Notes: generated by a model from the letters alone, not told the origin. Shown: positions 33,343-42,584, counted from the first letter of the stretch. The stretch is DNA of 64,000 bases from Verrucomicrobiota bacterium (GCA_023432225.1 JAEYUW010000021.1:1-64000), one strand, 5' to 3'. Made by a program: numbers and translations.

Positions 33343-34194
33343 ATGAAACTCTCCAGCCCTCACGCCGATCTTTTTGTCCCGCACGACGACGTTAGCTTCG
33401 ACGAAGCTCTCCGCCGGACGACCCACCTTTGCATCGGCGCCCACCCTGACGACATCGAGGCGATGGCCTATCACGGTATCGCCGCGTGCTTCGGTCGCAC
33501 CGATCTCTGGTTCAGCGGCATCACGTTAACCAACGGCTCCGGCAGTGCTCGCACCGGCGTCTATGCCGGACTCACCGACGAGGAGATGCAACAAGTGCGC
33601 CGGCGCGAACAGCGCAAGGCCGCCTGCGTCGGCGATTACTCCGTGCAGGTTCAGCTCGGCTACAGCAGCGCCGAGGCGAAGCAACGCGACGTGCCCGCGC
33701 TGCAAGCCGATCTCGTCGCCTTGCTCGAAGCCGCTCACGCCGACGTCGTCTATCTCCACCAGCCGGCCGACAAGCACGACACGCACGTCGCCACGCTGGC
33801 GCACTCGCTGCGCGCGCTGCGTGCGCTGCCGGCATCCAAGCGCCCGCAACGCGTCTACGGCTGCGAGGGCTGGCGCAATCTCGACTGGCTGCCCGACGAG
33901 GCGAAACAACTGCTCGATGCCAGCGCCTACCCGGGCCTCGCCGCCGCTCTCATGGGCGTCTTCGACTCGCAGAACACCGGCGGCAAACGCTTCGACCTCG
34001 CCATCCCGGCCCGCCGCTGCGCCAACGCCACCTTCCACGATCCCCACACGGTGGACCGCTATCAGGGCATCACCTGGGCGATGGATCTCACTTCGCTGCT
34101 GCACGACCCCCAGCTCACGCCCGCCGACCTCGTGCAACAACACATCGAGCGCTTTCGCTCGGACGTCCTGCAACGCGTCAACCGCTTCTTCTGA
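33343..34194 (+). CDS. PIG-L family N-deacetylase
   Basis: 283 residues. The zinc-binding motif AHPDDIE is at residues 33-39 and the third ligand region HQPADKHDTHVAT near 139-151, as in the LmbE/PIG-L fold. These enzymes remove the acetyl group from GlcNAc-type sugars and conjugates. No signal peptide is seen, so it is cytoplasmic. It lies 3 bp before a secreted sialidase-like protein and in the same set as an aldo/keto reductase, implying breakdown of an N-acetylated sugar. A second PIG-L domain occurs in the NagB fusion at 46895-48799. Confidence 0.88.
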   Translation: MKLSSPHADLFVPHDDVSFDEALRRTTHLCIGAHPDDIEAMAYHGIAACFGRTDLWFSGITLTNGSGSARTGVYAGLTDEEMQQVRRREQRKAACVGDYSVQVQLGYSSAEAKQRDVPALQADLVALLEAAHADVVYLHQPADKHDTHVATLAHSLRALRALPASKRPQRVYGCEGWRNLDWLPDEAKQLLDASAYPGLAAALMGVFDSQNTGGKRFDLAIPARRCANATFHDPHTVDRYQGITWAMDLTSLLHDPQLTPADLVQQHIERFRSDVLQRVNRFF

Positions 34195-34197
34195 GCC

Positions 34198-35319
34198 ATG
34201 CGCCTCCGCTCCCTCCTGCTGTTCTCCTGCCTGCTCCCGCTCGTCCTCGCCGCCGCACCGCGCAACGATCTCACGCTGAACCTCGAGCCGACGCCGGAAA
34301 ATCCGCGCAACTCCGAGGGCTCGTTCGTCACGCTGAAGTCCGGCCGGATCGCGTTTTACTACACGCATTTCTACGGCGGCCTGCACGACAACAGCTCCGC
34401 GCGCATCGTGGCGATCCACTCCGACGACGACGGCCTCACGTGGAGCGAACCGCGCACGATCGCGGAAAAAGGCGCGGCGGAAAACGTCATGAGCGTTTCC
34501 CTGCTGCGCCTCGCCAGCGGCAAGCTCGCCCTCTTCTACGTCGTCAAGAACAGCGGCCTCGATTGCGGCCCTTACCTGAGCCTCTCCACCGACGAAGGCG
34601 AAACCTGGTCGGAGCCGGCGCGCATCATCGACGCGCCCGGCTACTTCGTGCTGAACAACGACCGCGTGATCCAGACGCGCAAAGGGCGCCTCATCGTGCC
34701 CGTCGCGTTCAACCGCCTGCTGCGCCGCGAGCCGTCCGGTCACGACGAGCGTCAGCGCCTGAACGACATCCGCGGCATCGCGCTGTGGTATTACTCCGAC
34801 GACGAAGGCAAAACCTGGAAAGAGGCCAACTCCGTGTGGGCCATGCCCGTCCCCAGCCGGCGCGGCTTGCAGGAGCCCGGCGTCGTGGAGCTGTCGGATG
34901 GCTCGCTCTTCTCGTGGGTGCGCACCGACCAAGGTTCGCAATGGGGCTTCCGCTCCACGGACGGCGGACTCAACTGGACTCCGCCCCGGCCAACCGAGCT
35001 GAAGTCGCCCGTGTCGCCCGCCAGCATCAAGCGCCTGCCCGACTCCGACGCCTTGCTCGCGATCTACAACGATCACTCCGGCCAGGTGCCCTTCACGCCC
35101 AAGCGCCGCACGCCGCTGGTCGCCTCGATCTCGCAGGACGGCGGCAAGACCTGGCCGCAGCGCAAAGTCATCGAGGACAGTCCGGCCGAATGGTATTGCT
35201 ACACGGCCATTCACTTCACGCCCGAGGCTGTCCTGCTCGCCTACTGCGCGGGCGACGAACAAGTCGGCCTGCTGGCCCGTCTGCGCATCCGCCGGATCGA
35301 ACGGGCATGGCTGCCCTGA
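34198..35319 (+). CDS. secreted sialidase-like (BNR/Asp-box) glycosidase
   Basis: 373 residues with a signal peptide (LRSLLLFSCLLPLVLAAA). Five Asp-box signatures S-x-D-x-G-x-T/N-W are spaced along the protein (SDDDGLTWSE, STDEGETWSE, SDDEGKTWKE, STDGGLNWTP, SQDGGKTWPQ), defining a six-bladed propeller of the exo-sialidase type. Whether the substrate is sialic acid or another 2-keto acid sugar or uronate cannot be told. A second protein of this type is at 41246-42463. The gene starts 3 bp after the PIG-L stop and its end overlaps the next start by 13 bp. Confidence 0.85.
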   Translation: MRLRSLLLFSCLLPLVLAAAPRNDLTLNLEPTPENPRNSEGSFVTLKSGRIAFYYTHFYGGLHDNSSARIVAIHSDDDGLTWSEPRTIAEKGAAENVMSVSLLRLASGKLALFYVVKNSGLDCGPYLSLSTDEGETWSEPARIIDAPGYFVLNNDRVIQTRKGRLIVPVAFNRLLRREPSGHDERQRLNDIRGIALWYYSDDEGKTWKEANSVWAMPVPSRRGLQEPGVVELSDGSLFSWVRTDQGSQWGFRSTDGGLNWTPPRPTELKSPVSPASIKRLPDSDALLAIYNDHSGQVPFTPKRRTPLVASISQDGGKTWPQRKVIEDSPAEWYCYTAIHFTPEAVLLAYCAGDEQVGLLARLRIRRIERAWLP

Positions 35320-36212
35320 ATCCGCTCGCGCCCTTGGCCGCGCGACTGGGCCGGCTCGGCTTGGGCTGCGCCACCTTCGGACGCGAGATCGACGAAGCCG
35401 CGGCGTTCGCCGTGATGGATCACGCGTGGGCGCACGGCTTCACCCATTTCGACACCGCCGCCTCATACAGCCACGGCGCATCGGAGAGAATCGTCGGCGC
35501 CTGGCTGGCCGCGCGCCAGCCGGCGGAAGGCTCGCTGCTCGTCGCCACGAAGATCAAACCGCCCTATACGCCCGACGCTCTCTCGGCGGCCGTCACCGCC
35601 AGTTGTCGCGCGCTCGGCGTGGCGAGGCTCGACCTGCTCTATCTTCACCAATGGGACGAAGCCCTGCGGAAACGGCCCACGCTGGAAGCACTCGACCGGC
35701 TGGTGCGCGACGGCCGTGTGGCGACACTCGGCGCCAGCAACCTCCACGCCGGCCAACTCGCCACCGTGCTCGAGCGGCAAAAGGATCAGGGAGTCGCACG
35801 GATCGAGGTGTTGCAGAACAACCAGAATTTCGCCGTGCGCGACGTCGACGACGCGTTACGACAACTGTGCCGTCGGGAACAGGTTTCCTTGGTCACCTAC
35901 AGCCCACTCGGCGCGGGCTTCCTCACCGGCAAGCACAAGTCCGGCGTCGAGCCCGGCAGTCGCTTCGACGTCATGCCCGGGCACCAGCGGGTTTATTTCA
36001 CTCCGCAGGCCTGGACTCGTCTGGCCGAGTTGGAGCAACTCGCCGCGCGCACGGGCGAATCGCTCGCTCATCTCGCTTTGGTCTGGGCCATGCACCAGCC
36101 GGAAGTCGCGTCCGTCTTGATCGGCGGACGTTCGACCGCGCATCTCGACCAAGCGTTGCGCGCGCGACACGCGCCGCGACCGGCATGGCTCGAGGAAATC
36201 GCGCCGGATTGA
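35307..36212 (+). CDS. aldo/keto reductase
   Basis: 301 residues from ATG 35307. The AKR signature is present: RLGLGCATFG at the N-terminus, DTAASYSHGASE with the catalytic Asp/Tyr region, Lys in LVATKIKPP, YLHQWDE, and the NADPH-binding end (YSPLGAGFLTGKHK, VLIGGRS). It resembles the sugar or fucose dehydrogenase-like AKRs. It probably handles a sugar aldehyde from the upstream hydrolases. The ATG lies inside the sialidase gene, so translation is coupled. The long open frame upstream of 35307 is a GC-driven shadow and is excluded. It ends 1 bp before the convergent dehydrogenase gene. Confidence 0.88.
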   Translation: MAALNPLAPLAARLGRLGLGCATFGREIDEAAAFAVMDHAWAHGFTHFDTAASYSHGASERIVGAWLAARQPAEGSLLVATKIKPPYTPDALSAAVTASCRALGVARLDLLYLHQWDEALRKRPTLEALDRLVRDGRVATLGASNLHAGQLATVLERQKDQGVARIEVLQNNQNFAVRDVDDALRQLCRREQVSLVTYSPLGAGFLTGKHKSGVEPGSRFDVMPGHQRVYFTPQAWTRLAELEQLAARTGESLAHLALVWAMHQPEVASVLIGGRSTAHLDQALRARHAPRPAWLEEIAPD

Positions 36213-36213
36213 A

Positions 36214-37005
36214 TCAGCGCGCGGTCCAGCCGCCGTCGATCGGAATGGCTGCGCCCGTGATCGAGCGTCCCGCCGCGCTGCACAGGAACACGGTCAGCGC
36301 CCCGATCTCCTCGACCTCGATGAAGCGCTTGTTCGGTTGCGCCGCGAGAATCACCTCGCGGATCACGCGCTCCCGCGTGAGTCCATGCGCCTTGGCCTGG
36401 CTCTCGATCTGGCCTTCGACCAACGGCGTGCGCACGTAGCCGGGGCAGATCGCGTTGCACGTGATCTCTGTCTCCGCCAGTTCGAGCGCGACACTGCGCG
36501 TGAGCCCGACCTGTCCGTGCTTCGCGGCGACGTAGGCGCTCTTGAACGGCGAGGCGACGAGCCCGTGCGCCGAGGCAAGATTGATGATGCGGCCCCACCC
36601 GCGCGCCCGCATGCCCGGCACCGCGGCGCGGATCGCATGAAACGACGAGTTGAGCACAATGTTCTGGATCGCGGTCCAGCGCTCCGGCGGAAACTCCTCC
36701 ACCGGCGAAACAAATTGGATACCGGCGTTGTTCACCAACACGTCGACCGCACCGAACACGCACTCCGTGTCGGCGACCAACCGGCCAGCCTCGGTCGGCT
36801 CGGCAAGATTCGCCTCGTGGCTCTCCACGCGCACGCCCCAGCGCGTCGCGAGCGATTCGCGCAGCCGCGCTATTTCCGCGGGATCACCGAGACCATGTAA
36901 CATCAGATTCGCGCCCTGGGCCGCGAGCGCTTGGGCGATGCCCAAACCGATGCCGCTGGTCGAGCCAGTGACCAAAGCCTTCTTGCCTTTCAGTATGTGT
37001 GTCAT
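36214..37005 (-). CDS. bdhA: 3-hydroxybutyrate dehydrogenase (classical SDR)
   Basis: 263 residues. NAD-binding TGSTSGIGLGIA is at 14-25, NNAGIQ near 92, and the catalytic Tyr-x3-Lys as YVAAKHG near 156. The ending GAAIPIDGGWTAR and the internal FIEVEEIGAL region match D-beta-hydroxybutyrate dehydrogenases, which interconvert 3-hydroxybutyrate and acetoacetate. It overlaps the fused CoA-transferase gene by 4 bp and is last of a three-gene ketone-body set with a thiolase. Confidence 0.85.
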   Translation of the reverse strand: MTHILKGKKALVTGSTSGIGLGIAQALAAQGANLMLHGLGDPAEIARLRESLATRWGVRVESHEANLAEPTEAGRLVADTECVFGAVDVLVNNAGIQFVSPVEEFPPERWTAIQNIVLNSSFHAIRAAVPGMRARGWGRIINLASAHGLVASPFKSAYVAAKHGQVGLTRSVALELAETEITCNAICPGYVRTPLVEGQIESQAKAHGLTRERVIREVILAAQPNKRFIEVEEIGALTVFLCSAAGRSITGAAIPIDGGWTAR

Positions 37006-38372
37006 GCACGGAGCGTAGGTTGATGTTTGAGGCTGAACGGCGCGCCGGTTTTGGCGCGGACTTCGTCGAGCGTCACGCCGGGGTGCAGCTCGATCAGCAG
37101 CAAGCCGCCGGCATCGGGCTTCACTTCGAAGACGCAGAGGTCGGTGATGATGAGGCTGACGACACCCTTGCCGGTGATCGGGAGCGTGCAGGCTTTGAGG
37201 ATCTTCGGGCTGCCATCCTTCGCGCAGTGCTCCATCACGGCGACGACGCGTTGCACGCCGGCGACGAGGTCCATCGCGCCGCCGGGGCCTTTGACCATTT
37301 TGCCCGGCACCATCCAGTTCGCGATGTCGCCGTTGTCGGCGACTTCCAGCGCACCGAGGATCGAAAGGTCGATGTGGCCGCCGCGGATCATCGCGAACGA
37401 ATCGGCGCTGGAAAAGAACGCGGAGCCGGGGATCGTGGAGATGGTCTGCTTGCCGGCGTTGATCAGATCGGGGTCAACTTTGTCCTCGGACGGGAACGGA
37501 CCGATGCCGAGCAGGCCGTTCTCGGACTGGAGCGTGACGTTCATGCCCGCGGGGATGAAGTTGGCCACGAGCGTGGGGATGCCGATGCCAAGGTTGACGG
37601 TGAAGCCGTCGCGCAATTCGCGCGCGGCGCGCTTCGCCATGAGTTCGCGGATGGGCGTTTCTTTTTTCGAGGCCGCGGCGCCCTGCACGGTGCGGAATTC
37701 GATGCGCTTCTCGTAGCGCGGGCCCTGCAGGATGCGGTCGACGTAGATGCCGGGCGTGTGGATCTGGTCGGGGTCGAGCGTGCCGACCTCGACGAGTTCC
37801 TCGACCTCGGCGACGCAGACGGCGGCGCAGGTGGCGATCATGGGGTTGAAGTTCCGTGCGGTCTTGCGGAAAACGAGGTTGCCGGACTTGTCGCCCTTCC
37901 ACGCCTTCACGAGCGCGACATCGGCGCGGATGCCGCGCTCGAGAACGTATTCTTGGCCGTCGAAGATTTTGGTCTCCTTGCCTTCGGCGAGTTTGGTGCC
38001 GAAGGCGGTGCGCGTGTAGAAGCCGGGGATGCCCGCACCGCCGGCGCGGAGACGCTCGGCGAGCGTGCCTTGCGGGATGAGCTCGAGCTCGAGTTCGCCG
38101 GCGAGCACCTGGCGCTCGAACTCCTTGTTCTCGCCGACGTAGGAAGCCATCACCTTGCAGATCTGGCGCGTCTTGAGCAAGAGGCCCATGCCGAAGTCGT
38201 CGACGCCGGCATTGTTGCCGACGATAGTGAGACCTTTCACGCCGCTGTCGCGCAGCGCGAGGATGAGGTTCTCCGGGATGCCGCACAGGCCGAAGCCGCC
38301 GGCGGCGACGGTCATGCTATCGTGGAGCAAGCCGGCGAGCGCGGCCGCGGCGGAAGGGAGGACTTTGCTCAT
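37002..38372 (-). CDS. fused 3-oxoacid (succinyl-CoA:acetoacetate) CoA-transferase, A and B subunits
   Basis: 456 residues. The N-terminal half is an ScoA/AtoD-like subunit (VAAGGFGLCGIPENLI, GTLAERLRAGGAGIPGFYT) and the C-terminal half an ScoB/AtoA-like subunit (NLGIGIPTLV, active-site Glu in SENGLLGIGPFP, SIPGSAFFSSADSF-type region). Most bacteria encode the two as separate genes; a fused order A-B is the arrangement of animal SCOT. A linker around residues 230-240 (AAASKKETP) joins them. It moves CoA from succinyl-CoA to acetoacetate in the cytoplasm. It lies between the thiolase and bdhA genes. Confidence 0.9.
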   Translation of the reverse strand: MSKVLPSAAAALAGLLHDSMTVAAGGFGLCGIPENLILALRDSGVKGLTIVGNNAGVDDFGMGLLLKTRQICKVMASYVGENKEFERQVLAGELELELIPQGTLAERLRAGGAGIPGFYTRTAFGTKLAEGKETKIFDGQEYVLERGIRADVALVKAWKGDKSGNLVFRKTARNFNPMIATCAAVCVAEVEELVEVGTLDPDQIHTPGIYVDRILQGPRYEKRIEFRTVQGAAASKKETPIRELMAKRAARELRDGFTVNLGIGIPTLVANFIPAGMNVTLQSENGLLGIGPFPSEDKVDPDLINAGKQTISTIPGSAFFSSADSFAMIRGGHIDLSILGALEVADNGDIANWMVPGKMVKGPGGAMDLVAGVQRVVAVMEHCAKDGSPKILKACTLPITGKGVVSLIITDLCVFEVKPDAGGLLLIELHPGVTLDEVRAKTGAPFSLKHQPTLRA

Positions 38373-38398
38373 GGACGAAAAGTATTGAAGGGAAAGAG

Positions 38399-38467
38399 AA
38401 CCACAGAGGCACAGAGGACACGGAGGCCTACGCAGTTATCTCTGTGAACTCTGTGTCTCCGTGGTTT
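38399..38467. repeat. imperfect inverted repeat (CACAGAG type) between operon genes
   Basis: AACCACAGAGGCACAGAG on the left pairs, with two mismatches, with CTCTGTGTCTCCGTGGTT on the right around a 33-base centre that is partly self-complementary. It fills the 100-bp gap between the thiolase and CoA-transferase genes and may be a dispersed palindrome, mRNA processing site or attenuator. Confidence 0.6.
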
Positions 38468-38472
38468 TAAAA

Positions 38473-39651
38473 TCAGCAAAGCTCGACGCAGGCCGCGAGG
38501 CCTTCGCCGCCGCCGATGCAGATGGCGGCGACGCCGCGCTTCAGGCCGCGTTGGCGGAGCGCGTGAATGAGCGTCACGACGATGCGCGCGCCGCTGGCAC
38601 CGATCGGGTGGCCGAGCGCGATGGCGCCGCCGTGCACGTTGAGCTTGTCGTGCGGCACGCCGAGCTCGCGCATGAACGCCATCGGCACGACCGCGAAGGC
38701 CTCGTTCACTTCCCAGAGATCGACGTCGGAGACTTTCCAGCCGGCGGCGGCGAGCGCCTGCTGCGTGGCGGGCACGGGCGCGGTGGTGAACCAGACGGGG
38801 GCCTGCGCGGCGGCACCGAAGGCGACGAGGCGCGCGATCGGCTTGAGGCCCTGCGCCGCGGCATGCGCGGCGGTGGTGACGACGAGGGCGGCCGCACCGT
38901 CGTTGATCGAGGAGGCGTTGGCGGGCGTGATGGTGCCGTCTTTCTGGAAGGCGGGCTTCAGCTGCGGGATCTTGTCGTATTTCACCTTCGCCGGACCCTC
39001 GTCGTGCTCGACCTTGGTTGTGTTGCCCTTCGCATCGGCGATTTCGACGGGGGTGATTTCGGCGGCAAAGCGGCCGTCCTTTTGCGCGGCGTTGGCACGC
39101 TGGAACGAGGCGATGGCGAACGCGTCCTGCTGCTCGCGGGTGAAGGTGTAGTGCGCGGCGCATTTCTCCGCGCAGTTGCCCATGTGCAGATTGTTATACG
39201 GGTCCCACAGGCCGTCGGTGATCAGCGAGTCGACCAGTTGGCCGTGGCCGAGACGGTAGCCGTCGCGGGCCTTCGGGAGCAGGTAGGGCGACTGCGACAT
39301 GTTTTCCATGCCGCCGGCGACGAAGAGCGTGCCCATGCCGGCGTGCAGCGAGTGCGCGGCTTGCATCACCGCTTGGAGGCCGGAGCCGCAGACTTTGTGG
39401 ATCGTGACGGCGCGCGCTGATTGCGGCAGGCCGGCGTGGATCGCGGCCTGGCGCGCGGGCGCCTGACCTTGGCCAGCTTGAAGGACGTTGCCGAGCAGCA
39501 CGTCGGTGACGCCGGCGGGCGCGACGCCGGCCTGCGCGAGCGCGCCCTTGATGGCCGTCGCGCCGAGACGCGAAGCGGGAACGGAGGCGAGGCCGCCTTG
39601 GAAAGACGCGATGGGGGTGCGCGTCGCCGAGAGGATGACGATGTTGCTCAT
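38473..39651 (-). CDS. acetyl-CoA C-acetyltransferase (thiolase)
   Basis: 392 residues. The acyl-accepting Cys is in TIHKVCGSGLQ (near residue 88), with the thiolase signatures NVHGGAIALGHPIGASGAR and the proton-donor Cys in AAICIGGGEG. Length and motifs are those of biosynthetic/degradative acetoacetyl-CoA thiolases. Together with bdhA and the CoA-transferase it converts 3-hydroxybutyrate to acetyl-CoA or the reverse. The start at ATG 39651 (MSNIVILSATRTPIASF) is unambiguous. Confidence 0.93.
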   Translation of the reverse strand: MSNIVILSATRTPIASFQGGLASVPASRLGATAIKGALAQAGVAPAGVTDVLLGNVLQAGQGQAPARQAAIHAGLPQSARAVTIHKVCGSGLQAVMQAAHSLHAGMGTLFVAGGMENMSQSPYLLPKARDGYRLGHGQLVDSLITDGLWDPYNNLHMGNCAEKCAAHYTFTREQQDAFAIASFQRANAAQKDGRFAAEITPVEIADAKGNTTKVEHDEGPAKVKYDKIPQLKPAFQKDGTITPANASSINDGAAALVVTTAAHAAAQGLKPIARLVAFGAAAQAPVWFTTAPVPATQQALAAAGWKVSDVDLWEVNEAFAVVPMAFMRELGVPHDKLNVHGGAIALGHPIGASGARIVVTLIHALRQRGLKRGVAAICIGGGEGLAACVELC

Positions 39652-39708
39652 GAAAAACTGAAGCCCGCCGCCCTTGGATTGCGCAGGGATTCCGCGGGCG
39701 TGCCGGTG

Positions 39709-41175
39709 CTATTCCTTGCGCCGCCAGCTGAAGGTGAGTTCCTCCACCTGCTCCGGCGGGACATTACGACTGAAGCCGCTCCAGACGATCCCGATCGCGA
39801 TGGTGATCGTCGCCGAGATGGGCGAAAGCCAGAGGAACGAAACGTCGGTGAAGAAATTGATCGCGAAGGCCGCCACCATGCCGGCGAGCATACCCCAGAA
39901 TCCGGCGGTCGCGGTGATGCGCCGGCTCAACATGCCGAGCATGAAGATGCCGGTCACGCTGCCGATGAAGAGACTGATCACCCGCGTCGTCGCTTCGAGC
40001 AGATTGCCGAACTGGTCGCCGAAGCTGGCCAGCGTCGTGACGCCCACGCCGATCGCGAGCGTCATCCACCGGGCGCCCGTCACCGTGGAAGGCTGTTTCC
40101 GCCACAGCGGCACGAAGTCCGCCATCGCGACAGTCGCGAGCGAGTTCAGGACGACGCTGATCGCCGACATCGACGCGGAAAGCACCGCCGCGATGATCAG
40201 GCCGCGCAATCCCATGGGCATCTCCTCGATGATGAATTTCGCATAGACGCGATTCGGGTCGATGGTGAGCCCGCCCTTCTCCGGGAACGCGGAGTAGAAT
40301 CCGAACAAGGTTGTGCCGATGAAGAACAGCGCGATGCCCACCGCGCTGGCCACGAGCATGGAAGTGATCATCGCCCAGTTCGCGTGGCGGATGGACTTGG
40401 TCGTGAGGAAGCGCTGGATCTCCGCCTGATTGGAACCGAATTGGCTGATAAGCAGGAAGGTGCCGCCGATGATTCCGCCCCACACCGTATAGGTCTCGGT
40501 CAGGCTGAAGGACCAATCGACGAACTTGAGCCGCTCCGCCGCGTCCGCCGTCTGCATCACTTCCGCGAAGCCGCCCGGCACCCGGCTCGCGACGAGGAAA
40601 ATCGTCACGACGATGCCGGACATCAGAATCCCGACCTGCAGCGTGTCGGTCCAGATGACGGCCTTGATGCCGCCGATCAGGGTGTAGATCATCGTCCCCA
40701 AGCCCGTCGCAAACACGATCAGGTTGACCGGCAGGCCCGTCGCCTGCGCCACGACCAGCGAAGGGGCGTAGATCACGACCGCGAGATAGCCGCACTTCGA
40801 AAGCAGGAAGAGCGCGCTCGCCAGCAACCGCACGCGGTGGTCGAAGCGGCGCTGCAGGTATTCGTAGATCGAGTAGATGTTCAGCCGGAAAAAAATCGGC
40901 AGCATCACCACGGCGATCACCGCGATTGCGATCGGGATTCCCAATCGGATTTGGTGATAGCTGAAGTCGCGGCTGAAGGCCAGGCCCGGCGCCCCGAGGT
41001 AAGCGACGCCGCTCACGATCGCGCCCACGCCGGAGCAAGCCGCGGCCCACCACGGGATGTTGCGGTCGCCCAGGAAGTAGTCCTTCAGCGATTTCTGTCC
41101 GCGTGCACAGGCGATGCCGATGCCGAAGACCACGGCCAGATATACGACGATGATGGCGGAGTCGAAGAAGCTCAT
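39709..41175 (-). CDS. sodium:solute symporter (SSS family)
   Basis: 488 residues from ATG 41175 (MSFFDSAIIVVYL); a TTG 18 bp upstream is less likely. About 13 transmembrane helices are seen. Family features include YFLGDRNIPWWAAACSGVGAIVSG, GGIKAVIWTDTLQ and the region GFYSAFPEKGG. It takes up a sugar or organic acid with sodium. It is downstream of the sialidase-like gene by about 70 bp and is the last gene of the amino-sugar run, so a sialic-acid-like or amino-sugar substrate is suspected. The sequence alone does not decide. Confidence 0.9.
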   Translation of the reverse strand: MSFFDSAIIVVYLAVVFGIGIACARGQKSLKDYFLGDRNIPWWAAACSGVGAIVSGVAYLGAPGLAFSRDFSYHQIRLGIPIAIAVIAVVMLPIFFRLNIYSIYEYLQRRFDHRVRLLASALFLLSKCGYLAVVIYAPSLVVAQATGLPVNLIVFATGLGTMIYTLIGGIKAVIWTDTLQVGILMSGIVVTIFLVASRVPGGFAEVMQTADAAERLKFVDWSFSLTETYTVWGGIIGGTFLLISQFGSNQAEIQRFLTTKSIRHANWAMITSMLVASAVGIALFFIGTTLFGFYSAFPEKGGLTIDPNRVYAKFIIEEMPMGLRGLIIAAVLSASMSAISVVLNSLATVAMADFVPLWRKQPSTVTGARWMTLAIGVGVTTLASFGDQFGNLLEATTRVISLFIGSVTGIFMLGMLSRRITATAGFWGMLAGMVAAFAINFFTDVSFLWLSPISATITIAIGIVWSGFSRNVPPEQVEELTFSWRRKE

Positions 41176-41245
41176 CGGTTCAGACAAGGGCAACAGAGGG
41201 GGTGACGCATAAAGGGTGGACCGCCTTCCGGGCGGACGCGGGAAG

Positions 41246-42463
41246 TCATGGCACGGCGCTCGCGCGAGGGACGAGACGATCCATCTCGTCCAAGCGGAAG
41301 CGCACGCTCACCACGGAATTCCGCTCGGGACCGGGCCGATATTTCACGTAGGTCGTGGCGACGACCGTGCCGTCCGGAAGCATCTCGACCGCGGGATAGC
41401 CGCAATCCGCCCGCTTGTGGCTGTGGAGGAGCTTGAGCCGGTATTGTCCTTCGCGGCCCGCCATCAAATCCTCATAGGTGCCGACCCACGCGACGAAATG
41501 ATTGCGCGTCGCGCTGCCGTGACCCGTGTCCCGGAAACACACGACCAGCCGGCCGTCCGGTGCGAACTTGGCCACGTGTCGGTCTCCGTGCAGGCTGAGC
41601 GGCAGCGGCTTCGGCTCCGACCACGTGCGGCCTTCGTCCACGCTCGTCATCATCAGCGACACGCGCTTCACGTTTTCGCGCATCAGGCAGACAAGCGCCT
41701 TCCCGTCGGGCGAGCGGAACACCCACGGCTCGCACGGGCGTAGTCCGGGAAGATCCAACACAATGCGCCACGGCGTCCACGTCAGCCCGCCATCGGTCGA
41801 CAGGCTTTGCGCCAGCACGTTGGACTTGGGGTCGCTCGTATCGCCGGGTCGGCGAATGTTCGTGACGCCCAACAACGCCTTGCCGTCATCAATCGGCACG
41901 ATGCAGGAAAACGGCATCACGCCGCTGACCAGATCCATCCGTGCCATCTCCGACCACGTGGCGCCGTCGTCCTCCGAGTAGGCGCGATACATGTGATTGT
42001 CCGGCCCCTTGCCCGCATAAAGATCGGCTGGTCCGTTGCCGGCGAACACCACCAAGCGCGCGCGCCCGGCCGGATCCGTGAGCCGGTAAAGCGTCGGGCA
42101 GTTTTTGACCGAGCGCCAGCTCTCGGGCACATCCAACAGCCGGCTCCAGGTCAGACCGCCGTCGTCGCTCCGCTTCAACGGACCGCACTGCCCGCCATGA
42201 TCATAGGTCCAGACCGCATACATCGTCTTCCCGTCGGGCAGCAGGACGGTGGTGGGATGTCCTTGGTAAACGATCTCTGTTCCCTGCGCGATGACGACAT
42301 GGCGCGAGACATCGCCGGACAGGTCGATCGATGGCAGAGGGCTGGAAGCACGAGCCACGACCGGGGCGGCAAACAGGGCGGCAACGAGACCGCAGGCCAG
42401 CACGCCCGCGATGTTACGCCAGAGGCATGAGGACGATTCCGACTTGGGGGTGACGGTGAACAT
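41246..42463 (-). CDS. secreted sialidase-like (BNR/Asp-box) protein
   Basis: 405 residues from ATG 42463, with a long signal sequence (CLWRNIAGVLACGLVAALFAAPVVARA). Asp boxes SDDGGLTWSR, SEDDGATWSE, STDGGLTWTP and SVDEGRTWSE define a propeller of the exo-alpha-sialidase fold. It differs from the protein at 34198-35319, so it is a paralogue rather than a duplicate. The frame extends upstream to 42739 without coding character. It lies 121 bp downstream of the sulfatase in the same direction. Confidence 0.83.
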   Translation of the reverse strand: MFTVTPKSESSSCLWRNIAGVLACGLVAALFAAPVVARASSPLPSIDLSGDVSRHVVIAQGTEIVYQGHPTTVLLPDGKTMYAVWTYDHGGQCGPLKRSDDGGLTWSRLLDVPESWRSVKNCPTLYRLTDPAGRARLVVFAGNGPADLYAGKGPDNHMYRAYSEDDGATWSEMARMDLVSGVMPFSCIVPIDDGKALLGVTNIRRPGDTSDPKSNVLAQSLSTDGGLTWTPWRIVLDLPGLRPCEPWVFRSPDGKALVCLMRENVKRVSLMMTSVDEGRTWSEPKPLPLSLHGDRHVAKFAPDGRLVVCFRDTGHGSATRNHFVAWVGTYEDLMAGREGQYRLKLLHSHKRADCGYPAVEMLPDGTVVATTYVKYRPGPERNSVVSVRFRLDEMDRLVPRASAVP

Positions 42464-42584
42464 GGGGTTGGGATAACAGGGAGGGATCATTTCAACGACG
42501 GAGCAAATTCCGTGTGTCGGTCTCATAAGTGGACCAACACCGGAATCCGCATTCCCTGATCCTGATCTGACGGCGGACCACTGG

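Noticed and set aside
33526..35262. 578-codon minus-strand open frame
   Set aside because: Antisense to two well-supported genes; low-complexity Ala/Gly/Val composition from high GC.
33486..35306. Long open frame upstream of the aldo/keto reductase
   Set aside because: It overlaps the PIG-L and sialidase genes in another frame, is Arg/Ala rich, and the real reductase starts at ATG 35307.
36999..38447. 482-codon plus-strand open frame
   Set aside because: Antisense shadow of the fused CoA-transferase; composition dominated by Gly, Asp and Ala with no domain.
39421..41205. 594-codon plus-strand open frame
   Set aside because: Antisense shadow of the thiolase and symporter genes; Arg/Asp/His rich.
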